Below, one piece after another: positions 1 to 6,051 of a DNA stretch of 6,105 nt. How positions within the stretch are numbered: position 1 is the stretch's first letter; every line of letters starts with the position of its first letter. Below the pieces are notes generated by a model. It was not told the origin of the DNA. It saw only the letters and a list, made by a program, of their open reading frames with translations, and made no database searches. This DNA comes from Paracoccaceae bacterium (GTDB taxonomy: Bacteria > Pseudomonadota > Alphaproteobacteria > Rhodobacterales > Rhodobacteraceae): NCBI GenBank assembly GCA_002746395.1, contig NVXA01000002.1:185829-191933 (forward strand), given 5' to 3'. The position numbers and the translations under genes are program-made.

Positions 1-131
1 TGCAAGGCTATGAAAATGTCACCCTTTTGCAGGCTGCGCGTATCAATCGAAACGCCCGATGCACGCCAATCCACATGACTGCGCCCACCCGTGGCCACGA
101 CGGCTTCGGTCCTTGTCCAAAGCGCGCTCAT
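1..131 (-). CDS. murF: MurF, UDP-MurNAc-tripeptide--D-alanyl-D-alanine ligase (N-terminal part, cut by window edge)
   Basis: Cytoplasmic ATP-dependent ligase that adds D-Ala-D-Ala to UDP-MurNAc-tripeptide, the last Mur ligase step of peptidoglycan precursor synthesis. Only the first 43 codons are present; the rest lies beyond position 1. The start reads MSALWTRTEAVVATGG, and residues 26-43 carry the MurF N-terminal substrate-binding wording (GVSIDTRSL followed by GDIFIAL). The ATG at 131-129 overlaps the murE stop TGA (130-128) as ATGA, and a ribosome binding sequence AGAGGA sits about 9 nt upstream inside the end of murE, so translation is probably coupled to murE. The catalytic ATP-binding domain cannot be seen here. 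Identity is supported both by the sequence and by the standard position after murE in the dcw cluster. Confidence 0.93.
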   Translation of the reverse strand, partial: MSALWTRTEAVVATGGRSHVDWRASGVSIDTRSLQKGDIFIAL

Positions 132-1600
132 CTTGATATTTCCTCTAAGGCCGCAACTGCAATGCTGGCCTGCTCTGCATCATTGAATTCCAGAACATCC
201 GTACCAACAATCTGTCCCGTTTCATGCCCCTTACCCGCAATCAGCAAAGCATCACCGGGCTGAAGGGCATCAATCGCGGTCAAAATTGCCGTAGCCCGAT
301 CACCAATTTCATTTGCATTCGGACAGGCAGCCATAATCGCCGCGCGAATTTCTGTAGGGCTTTCGGTCCGTGGGTTGTCATCCGTTACATAAACCACATC
401 GGCGTATTTCACAGCCGCCTCGCCCATCAACGGGCGCTTACCCTGATCACGATCACCACCAGCACCGAACACCACCAACAAACGCCCCATCACATGTGGT
501 CGCATGGCCTGCAACGCCGTTTCCAACGCGTCGGGTGTATGGGCGAAATCGACAAATACCATCGCGCCATTGCCGCGCGTCGCCACCAGCTCCATGCGCC
601 CACGCACTGTTTGTAGCTTTGGTAAAACCTCGAACACTCTCGAAGCATCCGCGCCACACGCAATCACCAAGCCTGCTGCCAGCATCACGTTATCCGCCTG
701 AAACCCACCGATCAGATCGAGCGGCACCATATGGTTCGCCCCACCATAAGACACCAGCACATCCAGCCCATCCGCGCGATATCGCGTGTTTTTGATGCAG
801 ATGTCAGCATCGCCATGTCCGACGGTTAATACCTTATCCAACTCCTGTGCCAAACCCGCGCCGCGCTCATCGTCGATATTAATCACCGCCGTTGCCCCAT
901 CCGGCAAAACCCGCCGGAAAAGCCCAGCCTTAGCGTTGAAGTAATCCTCGAACCCGTCGTGATAATCCAGATGGTCACGGCTTAGATTTGTAAACCCTGC
1001 AGCAGTTAAGCGAACACCGTCCAAGCGACGTTGCTCCAACCCATGCGAGGACGCTTCCATCGCGGCATGTGTAACACCTTGTGCAGCCAAATCCGCCAAT
1101 AATGCGTGCAAAGTCAAAGGTTCCGGCGTGGTGTGGGATAGTGGTGCAGACACCGCCCCCTCAACCCCGACTGTGCCGAAATTCACCGCCGCAAGCCCCA
1201 GTTCTTCCCAAATCTGGCGGGTAAAATTGGCCACGGAGGTTTTGCCATTGGTCCCCGTGATCGCCACCATCGTTTCAGGCTGTTCGCCAAACCATGCGGC
1301 TGCGGCCTTCGACAATGCCTTGCGCGGATCATCCGAAATCAAGAACGGCACATCATAGCCGCCCTCGGTTTGCGTAATTTCATACCCCGCCGCATCGGTC
1401 AGTACGGCGCTAGCCCCCATCCGAACCGCAAATTTCACAAATTCGGCGCCATGCACATTACTGCCCGGCATCGCGGCAAACAAATGCCCTAGTTTGGTCT
1501 GTCGGCTATCAACGGAAATGCCTGTGATTTCGGCAGGTAATTCGCCAACCAGCCGGTATTCCAGCCCTAGCGAGTCGATTGTTTTGGAAAGGTTTGTCAT
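128..1600 (-). CDS. murE: MurE, UDP-MurNAc-L-Ala-D-Glu:meso-diaminopimelate ligase
   Basis: Cytoplasmic Mur ligase, 490 aa (E. coli MurE is 495), that adds the third residue of the peptidoglycan stem peptide using ATP. The N-terminal domain has ISVDSR at 28-33. The central domain has the ATP loop GTNGKTS at 116-122, HTTPEP at 156-161, and YFNAK with K224 as the lysine that is carbamylated in this family. The C-terminal domain has VDFAHTPDAL at 350-359 (most relatives have Y where F351 is), GAGGDRD at 379-385, DNPR at 408-411 and GKGHE at 456-460. DNPR is the signature for meso-diaminopimelate instead of lysine, as expected in a Gram-negative. The gene starts 19 nt after ftsI, at an ATG preceded by two copies of GAGGGGCC; no better start lies nearby. 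Its stop overlaps murF. Confidence 0.98.
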   Translation of the reverse strand: MTNLSKTIDSLGLEYRLVGELPAEITGISVDSRQTKLGHLFAAMPGSNVHGAEFVKFAVRMGASAVLTDAAGYEITQTEGGYDVPFLISDDPRKALSKAAAAWFGEQPETMVAITGTNGKTSVANFTRQIWEELGLAAVNFGTVGVEGAVSAPLSHTTPEPLTLHALLADLAAQGVTHAAMEASSHGLEQRRLDGVRLTAAGFTNLSRDHLDYHDGFEDYFNAKAGLFRRVLPDGATAVINIDDERGAGLAQELDKVLTVGHGDADICIKNTRYRADGLDVLVSYGGANHMVPLDLIGGFQADNVMLAAGLVIACGADASRVFEVLPKLQTVRGRMELVATRGNGAMVFVDFAHTPDALETALQAMRPHVMGRLLVVFGAGGDRDQGKRPLMGEAAVKYADVVYVTDDNPRTESPTEIRAAIMAACPNANEIGDRATAILTAIDALQPGDALLIAGKGHETGQIVGTDVLEFNDAEQASIAVAALEEISR

Positions 1601-1620
1601 GGCCCCTCTTGGCCCCTCGT
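1601..1620 (-). promoter_or_regulatory. Duplicated ribosome binding sequence of murE
   Basis: The 19-nt gap between the ftsI stop and the murE ATG, plus the last base of that stop, is made of two near-identical 10-base units (ACGAGGGGCC then AAGAGGGGCC in the minus-strand sense). Each contains a GAGG core. The proximal core leaves 4 nt to the ATG, rather short, and the distal one leaves 14 nt, rather long. Which one the ribosome uses cannot be told from sequence. Every other gene junction in this cluster has a single binding sequence. Confidence 0.6.
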
Positions 1621-3410
1621 CAATTCCGCGTCAAGGTCAACGCGTTTGGCGTGACCTTATCATCGAAATATTCGGGCCGCATACCCATCAACGGCGCTAT
1701 CCGGCGAATAATTTCAGCGGCGACAGGCACAGCCGTCCAACCGGCAGTACGACGCGGCTCACCGCTGGACATTTCTTCGGGTTCGTCAAGGCTTACGATC
1801 AACACATATTTCGGATCATCCGTCGGGAAAACACTGGCAAAAGTTGCCAAAACTTTTCCCTCGTAGTATCCACCCTTCGGGTCTGGCTTATCGGCCGTAC
1901 CGGTTTTCCCACCGATCTGGTACCCTTCAACATCGCCAAGGGATGCGGTGCCACGCACGACCACTTGGCGCAACATATCGCGCATTGCATCGGATGTTTC
2001 ACGCGAAATCACACGATCATTTTCGTCAGGCAAATCGCCGCCCTTCAACAATGTCGGCGTTACCAGCAAACCGCCATTGGTCATCGCCGCGTAAGCCGCA
2101 GCCAAGTGCATTGATGTCGTGGCTAACCCGTGGCCATAAGAAATCGTCATCGCTGACAGTTCCGACCAGTTTTTCGGCACTAAAGGCTTGCTGTGTTGCG
2201 CTTCTTTCAGCTCCAAAGACAAGGGCTCAAAAAATCCGAGACTGCGCAAGAAATCTTGTTGCGCCTCGGCCCCGAATTCTATCGCCAAGTTGGCCGAACC
2301 AATGTTCGACGATTTCACAACCACGTCACGCAAACTAAGGCGCGGCCCATAATTTCGAAAATCCTTAATACGGAACTTACCCCACCGCAGCGGGCCTTGC
2401 GTGTCCACCATTGTGTCTGGCGTGGCAATTCCGGATTCCATCGCTAGCGCTGCCGTAAATATCTTGAAAACAGAACCCAGTTCGTAGCGGCCCTGTGCCA
2501 CACGGTTAAACAACGGGCTTTCACTTGGGTCACCGCTTACCGGCGGTGCCGGTCGCTGGTTCGGATCAAAGTCGGGCAGTGATACCATCGAGATGACTTG
2601 CCCTGTGTCAACTTCCATCAATACCGCGGAGGCCCCTTTGGCGTTCATCATCGCCATGCCACCAGCCAATACACGGCGCATCGCGGCCTGCACGGAAATA
2701 TCGATCGACAATTCCAGCGGCGCACCATCTTCGGCCGCATCCCGAAGGAACGTATCAAACTCCAACTCCACGCCCGCAGTACCAACCACTTCAGCCGAGG
2801 CCACGCCCTCGCGTCCAAAAGTTGTGCCGCCCAGTATATGAGCTGCCAAGGTGCCATTTGGATAAAGGCGGATTTCACGTGGGCCGAACTTCAGACCCGG
2901 CTCGCCAATATCCTTAACAGCTTGGGCTTGTTCAGGTGAAAGCTGGCGTTTGATCCATGCGAACTTACGCGCACCTGTGAACAGCTTAAACAACTTTTCT
3001 GCATTCAAATCAGGAAATATCGCGGCTAACCCGTCAGCCGCAGCGCGCCCGTCAATCATGTCTTGCGGTCGTGCATAAAGCGACGTCGTCGCAAGATTAG
3101 TCGCCAGAATTTCACCGTTTCTATCAACGATGTTCGCGCGTTGGTTTACGATCTGGATGGAACGACCGCTCGCGACAGGTTCAACCGGCGAAGACGTCGC
3201 CAGCACGGTCATTTTCCAGCCAACGGCCCCGAAACTCAGCACAAAAGCGATTGCTAAAAGGACGAGGCGGGATTGCGCCCGAAATCGTTCCGCATTGCGC
3301 TGGCTGTGCATCCGCGCGGCTTTTTCTTCGGCTTCGATCACGTTAGGGTTAACACCGTTTTCACGTGCCTTCAAAACACGTGCAATCGGGCGTAGAGGGC
3401 GACGGATCAT
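1620..3410 (-). CDS. ftsI: FtsI / PBP3, septal peptidoglycan D,D-transpeptidase
   Basis: Class B penicillin-binding protein of the divisome that cross-links septal peptidoglycan outside the inner membrane. With the ATG at 3410 it has 596 aa (E. coli FtsI 588). A basic cytoplasmic N-terminus is followed by one membrane segment at about 49-71, then the PBP dimerisation region with RANIVDRNG at 91-99 and the conserved LGGTTFG at 193-199. The transpeptidase domain has all three active-site motifs: SVFK with nucleophile S313 and K316, SSN at 367-369, and KTG at 502-504. An in-frame TTG directly upstream (3413) could also be read as a start, but the ATG is preferred: it forms a TGATG junction with the ftsL stop and sits 6 nt after AAGGGGGG. 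FtsL and FtsI work together with FtsW and FtsB in septal synthesis. Confidence 0.98.
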   Translation of the reverse strand: MIRRPLRPIARVLKARENGVNPNVIEAEEKAARMHSQRNAERFRAQSRLVLLAIAFVLSFGAVGWKMTVLATSSPVEPVASGRSIQIVNQRANIVDRNGEILATNLATTSLYARPQDMIDGRAAADGLAAIFPDLNAEKLFKLFTGARKFAWIKRQLSPEQAQAVKDIGEPGLKFGPREIRLYPNGTLAAHILGGTTFGREGVASAEVVGTAGVELEFDTFLRDAAEDGAPLELSIDISVQAAMRRVLAGGMAMMNAKGASAVLMEVDTGQVISMVSLPDFDPNQRPAPPVSGDPSESPLFNRVAQGRYELGSVFKIFTAALAMESGIATPDTMVDTQGPLRWGKFRIKDFRNYGPRLSLRDVVVKSSNIGSANLAIEFGAEAQQDFLRSLGFFEPLSLELKEAQHSKPLVPKNWSELSAMTISYGHGLATTSMHLAAAYAAMTNGGLLVTPTLLKGGDLPDENDRVISRETSDAMRDMLRQVVVRGTASLGDVEGYQIGGKTGTADKPDPKGGYYEGKVLATFASVFPTDDPKYVLIVSLDEPEEMSSGEPRRTAGWTAVPVAAEIIRRIAPLMGMRPEYFDDKVTPNALTLTRN

Positions 3411-3760
3411 CAAATACCCCCCTTAACTTCAATGATTGCAGCGCCGATCAATTCCGCCAACAACGGGTCTTCCGGTGTTGGGAACGGCACTTTCGTCAGG
3501 TCGGAAAAGTGATCAGGGCTAAGCGGCATCAACTGCAAGCTCGTAAAATGTTCTTCTGAAAGCGCAAGCAACCGGTCGGGGCGGTTCAAATAAGCCCATT
3601 CAGCATCTAAAACAGCCATAGCTTCGCGTTTACTTTGCATTTCACGCTGCAAACTTGCGACACGTCCCATTGCTTCGCGTGTGTCGTTATTTACGCGGTA
3701 GGCCCATGTGGCAAAAACCATCACCATGAACATGCCCGCAATAAGCAAAAGACTTCTCAT
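3410..3760 (-). CDS. ftsL: FtsL, cell division protein
   Basis: Small bitopic divisome protein, 116 aa, that in known bacteria joins FtsB and FtsQ and helps activate FtsWI. A membrane segment spans residues 3-21 after a two-residue start, so almost the whole protein is periplasmic. Residues 26-55 form a likely coiled coil, followed by the conserved [10 protein letters not shown] at 55-64. The start is the ATG at 3760: AAGGAG at 3773-3768 lies 7 nt upstream, whereas the in-frame GTG at 3766 begins 1 nt after that binding sequence and is too close. The ATG overlaps the rsmH stop as ATGA, and the ftsL stop overlaps ftsI as TGATG. FtsL is poorly conserved in general; the call rests on length, topology, the WAYLNRP motif and position between rsmH and ftsI. 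Confidence 0.93.
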   Translation of the reverse strand: MRSLLLIAGMFMVMVFATWAYRVNNDTREAMGRVASLQREMQSKREAMAVLDAEWAYLNRPDRLLALSEEHFTSLQLMPLSPDHFSDLTKVPFPTPEDPLLAELIGAAIIEVKGGI

Positions 3761-4773
3761 AGCCACGCTCCTTTTGTGATGTCCAGATTGGGCATGCCGA
3801 TTTCGCGCGGATCAATAACACCTGCCACCGCACCCGTGCGCCGTGCAATTCGCAATTTCGCAGACCGCGCCCGTGGGTTTGCGGCCAGTTCTTCTGCATC
3901 GCCAACGATGGCTTTACGCGTAACCTTGGCAAAGCCCGGCTCGTCGATAGCTTCAAGAGGCGTAAACCTGCTGCCCTTTGGGGCCGCACCGGACCGCGCC
4001 TGCATAAAGCGTTTAACCATTCGGTCTTCGAGGGAATGGAAGGTTACAACAACCAGTAACCCGCCCTCTTTCAAGGCAACCTCTGCCGCCGTCAAACCGC
4101 GGGCCAATTCGCCCAATTCATCATTCACAACAATCCGCAACGCCTGAAAGCACCGTGTCGCGGCGTGGGGTTGCCCCGGTTTCGGGCGCGGCATGATGCG
4201 TTCCAGCATGCTGGCCAATTGTCGTGTCGTTGTGAAGGGTTTGGCCTTGCGATCCATAACAATCGCCTTGGCAATCTTGCGCGAGGCCCGTTCTTCACCA
4301 AACTGAAAAAGAATATCCGCCAGCACCGCCTCGGGCGCGTTATTCACGATGTCCGCAGCCGACGGGCCGGATTGTTCCATCCGCATATCCAGCGGACCGT
4401 CTTTCATAAAAGAAAACCCACGTTCAGCCTGATCGATTTGCATCGACGACACGCCGATATCCAGCACGACGCCGTCCAGCGTTCCCGCCCCTGCAATCGC
4501 ATCCAGATCCCCGAAACGCCCAGAAACCAACTTCAAGCGCTCCCCATATTCATCCGCCCAAACCGCCGCGCGCTCCAACGCCTCAGGATCGCGGTCAACG
4601 CCGATCAAGCGTTCCGCCCCTGCATCCAGTATCGCGCGCGCGTACCCGCCAGCGCCAAACGTGCCATCCAGCCAAACACCCGTTACGGGCGAAATGCGGT
4701 CCAAAATAGGGGTAAGTAATACGGGTACGTGTGGAGTTTGGGAATTTGCAGGATCAATCGAGGGAACGGCCAT
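3757..4773 (-). CDS. rsmH: RsmH (MraW), 16S rRNA m4C1402 N4-methyltransferase
   Basis: SAM-dependent methyltransferase that methylates N4 of C1402 in 16S rRNA, in the decoding site of the 30S subunit. It has 338 aa (E. coli RsmH 313). Visible motifs: HVPVLL at 15-20; the SAM-binding loop [10 protein letters not shown] at 36-45; GVDRDP at 58-63; [10 protein letters not shown] at 105-114; RGFSF at 118-122 and GPLDMRM at 126-132; FQALRIVVN at 209-217; and FHSLEDR at 245-251. All are signatures of the family. The ATG at 4773 stands 3 nt after the mraZ stop TAG and 7 nt after GGAGGG (4786-4781), so the start is well fixed. The end overlaps ftsL by 4 nt. It has no direct role in wall synthesis but is a standard second gene of the dcw cluster. 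Confidence 0.98.
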   Translation of the reverse strand: MAVPSIDPANSQTPHVPVLLTPILDRISPVTGVWLDGTFGAGGYARAILDAGAERLIGVDRDPEALERAAVWADEYGERLKLVSGRFGDLDAIAGAGTLDGVVLDIGVSSMQIDQAERGFSFMKDGPLDMRMEQSGPSAADIVNNAPEAVLADILFQFGEERASRKIAKAIVMDRKAKPFTTTRQLASMLERIMPRPKPGQPHAATRCFQALRIVVNDELGELARGLTAAEVALKEGGLLVVVTFHSLEDRMVKRFMQARSGAAPKGSRFTPLEAIDEPGFAKVTRKAIVGDAEELAANPRARSAKLRIARRTGAVAGVIDPREIGMPNLDITKGAWL

Positions 4774-4776
4774 CGC

Positions 4777-5271
4777 CTAACCCTCCGCCGTTGTGCGATA
4801 CAACTTCGCATTCGGGTTATCCTGTGCGGCCCCCCACTCCTTTATCTGCTTGAGTTCGTTTTCATACGCGGAAGGTTCCCAAATCTGGAAACGGTTCCCT
4901 TTACCAACAAACACAGCATCCTTCGCTACACCAATCATCTTGCGCAGCGCGGCGGACAATACCATACGCCCGTTTTCATCAACCGAGGCGTAATCAGAAT
5001 CCGTACCTAAAATTGTCTCAAAATATTCCCGCTCCGCAGAGAAATGCGGCAAGGCTTCGATCAGCTCATCAACCTCGTCCATGGATTTGATCGAGTAACC
5101 TTCGATGCACTGTCCATCTTTGGAGCCATGCACAATAACCAATTGCGGGTTTTCGCCAGAACGCCAGTCAGGATCACCTTCCTCAAGCACACGCCGAAAG
5201 GACGCGGGTATTGACACCCTGCCCTTTGCGTCCACCTTATGGACCGATTTGCCTCTGAAACGTCTAGCCAC
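4777..5271 (-). CDS. mraZ: MraZ, dcw cluster transcriptional regulator
   Basis: DNA-binding protein of the AbrB/MraZ fold, 164 aa. In E. coli MraZ represses its own promoter by binding TGGGA direct repeats, and in some bacteria it activates the cluster. Two SpoVT/AbrB-type repeats are visible: HKVDAKGRVSIP at 11-22 with FRRVL at 25-29, and YASVDENGRMVL at 94-105 with ALRKMIGV at 108-115 and FQIWEPSAYE at 128-137. The start is the GTG at 5271: AGGAG at 5282-5278 lies 6 nt upstream, and the protein then begins (V/M)ARRFRG, the usual MraZ opening. The frame stays open for 34 codons further upstream, but that extension runs through the leader terminator hairpin and has no MraZ homology, so it is not translated here. 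Candidate MraZ boxes lie in the upstream region. Confidence 0.96.
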   Translation of the reverse strand: MARRFRGKSVHKVDAKGRVSIPASFRRVLEEGDPDWRSGENPQLVIVHGSKDGQCIEGYSIKSMDEVDELIEALPHFSAEREYFETILGTDSDYASVDENGRMVLSAALRKMIGVAKDAVFVGKGNRFQIWEPSAYENELKQIKEWGAAQDNPNAKLYRTTAEG

Positions 5272-5277
5272 GTCTCT

Positions 5278-5282
5278 CTCCT
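5278..5282 (-). promoter_or_regulatory. Ribosome binding site that fixes the mraZ GTG start
   Basis: AGGAG followed by a 6-nt spacer (AGAGAC) and GTG at 5271-5269. This is the only good ribosome binding sequence near the beginning of the MraZ homology and rules out the longer in-frame openings upstream. Confidence 0.8.
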
Positions 5283-5296
5283 GTTTGACGCCCCCT

Positions 5297-5341
5297 AAAA
5301 ACGGGTGCGGCGGATCGTACTGCCTATGGTACGACCCGCCG
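5297..5341 (-). terminator. Intrinsic terminator / attenuator hairpin in the mraZ leader
   Basis: On the minus strand CGGCGGGTCGTAC (5341-5329) pairs with GTACGATCCGCCG (5320-5308): 13 base pairs with a single G-U, and an 8-nt loop (CATAGGCA). A run of five T follows at 5301-5297, after a 6-nt CACCCG spacer. The spacer makes it less canonical than a T-run abutting the stem; an alternative register can pair AAACGG (5344-5339) with CCGTTT (5304-5299). It lies between the dcw promoter and mraZ, 26 nt before the mraZ start, so it would limit transcription into the operon. The Rhodobacteraceae mraZ leader is known to contain such a terminator, which defines the 3' end of the sRNA UpsM. Confidence 0.75.
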
Positions 5342-5499
5342 TTTGCCCCGTGGAAGGAAGCCGACTGCGCCACTTTGTGCTGCTCACATGCGCGTCGAAT
5401 CTTTCACCTTTGGAAGAATGCGGTGCCTGTATGAAACCTGCTCGGTTTTCTGTTTTCCGGGGCTTAGGCCCTCTAAAAATATAACCGCTATCTATCCGT
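5297..5499 (-). ncRNA. upsM: Candidate UpsM-type leader sRNA of the dcw operon
   Basis: In Rhodobacter sphaeroides the dcw operon has an extended 5' leader (268 nt), and termination inside it yields UpsM, an RNA of about 206 nt that RNase E cleaves in an Hfq-dependent way under stress. The leader was reported as particular to Rhodobacteraceae. Here the stretch before mraZ has no gene, ends in a strong terminator hairpin at 5341-5297, and has promoter-like hexamers placing the 5' end near 5499 (about 203 nt) or near 5518 (about 222 nt). Other visible structure: a small hairpin GGGC-CTAA-GCCC (5471-5460) and a possible long-range pair between GCCCCG (5463-5458) and CGGGGC (5350-5345). I rely on position, size and the terminator; I did not compare sequence with the R. 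sphaeroides RNA. The 5' end is approximate. Confidence 0.6.
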
Positions 5500-5504
5500 G
5501 CATT

Positions 5505-5560
5505 TGGAGTAGCATGGGAAATCATGGATATCAATGTATTTTTTATGGGTCAAAATGGGA
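5505..5560 (+). promoter_or_regulatory. Phased TGGR boxes, candidate MraZ operator
   Basis: On the plus strand, TGGA (5505), TGGG (5515), TGGA (5525), a degenerate TGTA (5535), TGGG (5546) and TGGG (5556) recur at steps of 10, 10, 10, 11 and 10 bases. Known E. coli MraZ sites are TGGGA-type direct repeats with 5-nt spacers, that is a 10-base period. The segment TGGGTCAAAATGGGAATAA at 5546-5564 closely resembles the E. coli operator as I remember it. The boxes lie over the probable promoter, as expected for autoregulation, but run on the strand opposite to mraZ. Confidence 0.6.
5506..5553 (-). promoter_or_regulatory. Probable dcw / leader RNA promoter (two alternative -35/-10 pairs)
   Basis: Two sigma70-like arrangements overlap on the minus strand. 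One has -35 TTGATA (5534-5529), a 17-nt spacer and -10 TACTCC (5511-5506), predicting a start near 5499. The other has -35 TTGACC (5553-5548), a 17-nt spacer and -10 TATCCA (5530-5525), predicting a start near 5518. Both -35 elements are good and both -10 elements are poor, which is common in alphaproteobacteria and would suit an activated or repressed promoter. TGGR boxes resembling MraZ operators cover the same stretch. Confidence 0.5.
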
Positions 5561-5625
5561 ATAATCATCGAAAACACGTCAAACCATCAGGGTCTCGGCA
5601 GGTCTTGTACCCACCCACACGCACT

Positions 5626-5641
5626 CCACTACATATAGTGG
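5626..5641. repeat. Perfect inverted repeat CCACTA-N4-TAGTGG
   Basis: A 16-base palindromic element with 6-base arms around a CATA centre. It has no T-run on either side, so it is more like a protein-binding site than a terminator. It lies between the two groups of TGGG boxes. The binding protein is unknown. Confidence 0.4.
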
Positions 5642-5659
5642 CAACCTTGCTCAAAATTT

Positions 5660-5674
5660 TCCCACGGTTTCCCA
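5660..5674 (-). promoter_or_regulatory. Second pair of TGGGA boxes, possible upstream MraZ site
   Basis: On the minus strand TGGGA (5674-5670) and TGGGA (5664-5660) are separated by exactly 5 nt, the spacing of MraZ repeats, and point in the same direction as mraZ. They sit about 390 bases before the mraZ start and roughly 110 bases above the main box array. There is no clear promoter beside them. They could be a distant operator half or chance. Confidence 0.4.
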
Positions 5675-5887
5675 AAATAATTCACTCACCCGCGATTTTA
5701 ATGGAAAAACACCCAACCAAAGCGATACTGGGCCGCAATTCCTCCCAACTCTGCAGATGCAACTTACGATTCGAAATCATCATGCACAGTCCAGTTGCAC
5801 CACAGCAAATTCCTAACCGCGAAATTTCATGATGACCACAAAAGCCGCCGTGGCAAGATTCTGGCTCCACTCGCAAATGTCCAAGAC

Positions 5888-5908
5888 TGGCGCTAGCCAC
5901 ATAAGTGG
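5888..5908. repeat. Nested inverted repeats upstream of the 5924 reading frame
   Basis: TGGC-GCTA-GCCA (5888-5899) overlaps CCAC-ATAA-GTGG (5897-5908), so the CCA is shared and the two foldings exclude one another. They lie 16 bases before the ATG at 5924. They may be an operator for that frame, or chance; the arms are only 4 bases each. Confidence 0.25.
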
Positions 5909-5923
5909 TGCAAAAAAGGGGGC

Positions 5924-6013
5924 ATGATGAGAGAAATAACAGATATCAACTGGCTTGCGCCCATCATCGGCTTCGTAGCCTCGTTCACATTAGGATGGCC
6001 ATGTTCGCCATAA
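5924..6013 (+). pseudogene. Possible broken N-terminus of a DUF1761-type membrane protein
   Basis: A GGGGG stretch precedes a double ATG at 5924 and 5927. The 29-codon frame contains INWLAPIIGFVASFTLGW, which resembles the beginning of DUF1761 proteins (INWLA followed by a hydrophobic, Ala/Val-rich segment ending in LG before a Trp). In that family a LWYxP-like stretch and a further 100 or so residues would follow, but here the frame stops at TAA (6011-6013). A hydrophobic stretch, GAGFTIAMIAVMITF, appears in another frame just downstream, consistent with a deletion or frameshift, although this is weak. A complete gene would run into the oppositely oriented gene ending at 6052. It may also be a genuine short peptide or chance. 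DUF1761 has no established function. Confidence 0.4.
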
Positions 6014-6051
6014 GGGCGCAGGATTCACCATCGCTATGATTGCTGTTATGA

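Larger units (their letters stand above)
5561..5923. other. Intergenic stretch without a supportable gene
   Basis: This stretch separates the dcw promoter from the genes at the right edge. Open frames exist on both strands (a plus-strand one across 5524-5832 and a minus-strand one across 5682-5900), but their translations are rich in Cys, His and Pro, lack any family signature, and have no proper ribosome binding site, so I do not call them. What can be seen is the TGGGA pair at 5660-5674, the inverted repeat at 5626-5641, and two nested inverted repeats at 5888-5908 just before the plus-strand frame at 5924. No tRNA, RNase P RNA or terminator was recognised. Confidence 0.6.

Noticed and set aside
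350..359. VDFAHTPDAL in MurE, with F instead of the usual Y
   Set aside because: A conservative change with all other catalytic and specificity residues intact; not evidence of altered function.
224..4719. Several long plus-strand open frames opposite murE, ftsI and rsmH
   Set aside because: They are antisense shadows of well-supported genes and their translations have no family features.
5272..5373. N-terminal extension of MraZ by 34 residues
   Set aside because: The extension is encoded by the terminator hairpin and leader, has no MraZ similarity, and a good ribosome binding sequence exists for GTG 5271.
5524..5832. Plus-strand open frame of 102 codons upstream of mraZ
   Set aside because: It starts inside the probable dcw promoter and MraZ boxes, has no clear ribosome binding sequence, and its translation has no family signature or plausible protein composition.
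5682..5900. Minus-strand open frame of 72 codons
   Set aside because: Cys/His-rich translation without recognisable domain or ribosome binding site; it looks like non-coding DNA read by chance.
5272..5923. RNase P RNA or another housekeeping RNA in the gap before mraZ
   Set aside because: I looked for the conserved RNase P core wording on both strands and did not find it; the leader RNA explanation fits better for 5297-5518.
5768..6026. Three GANTC methylation sites (5768, 5857, 6022) near the regulatory region
   Set aside because: GANTC is the CcrM target in alphaproteobacteria, but three sites in about 260 bases, none of them at the candidate promoter hexamers, is not convincing evidence of cell-cycle methylation control here.
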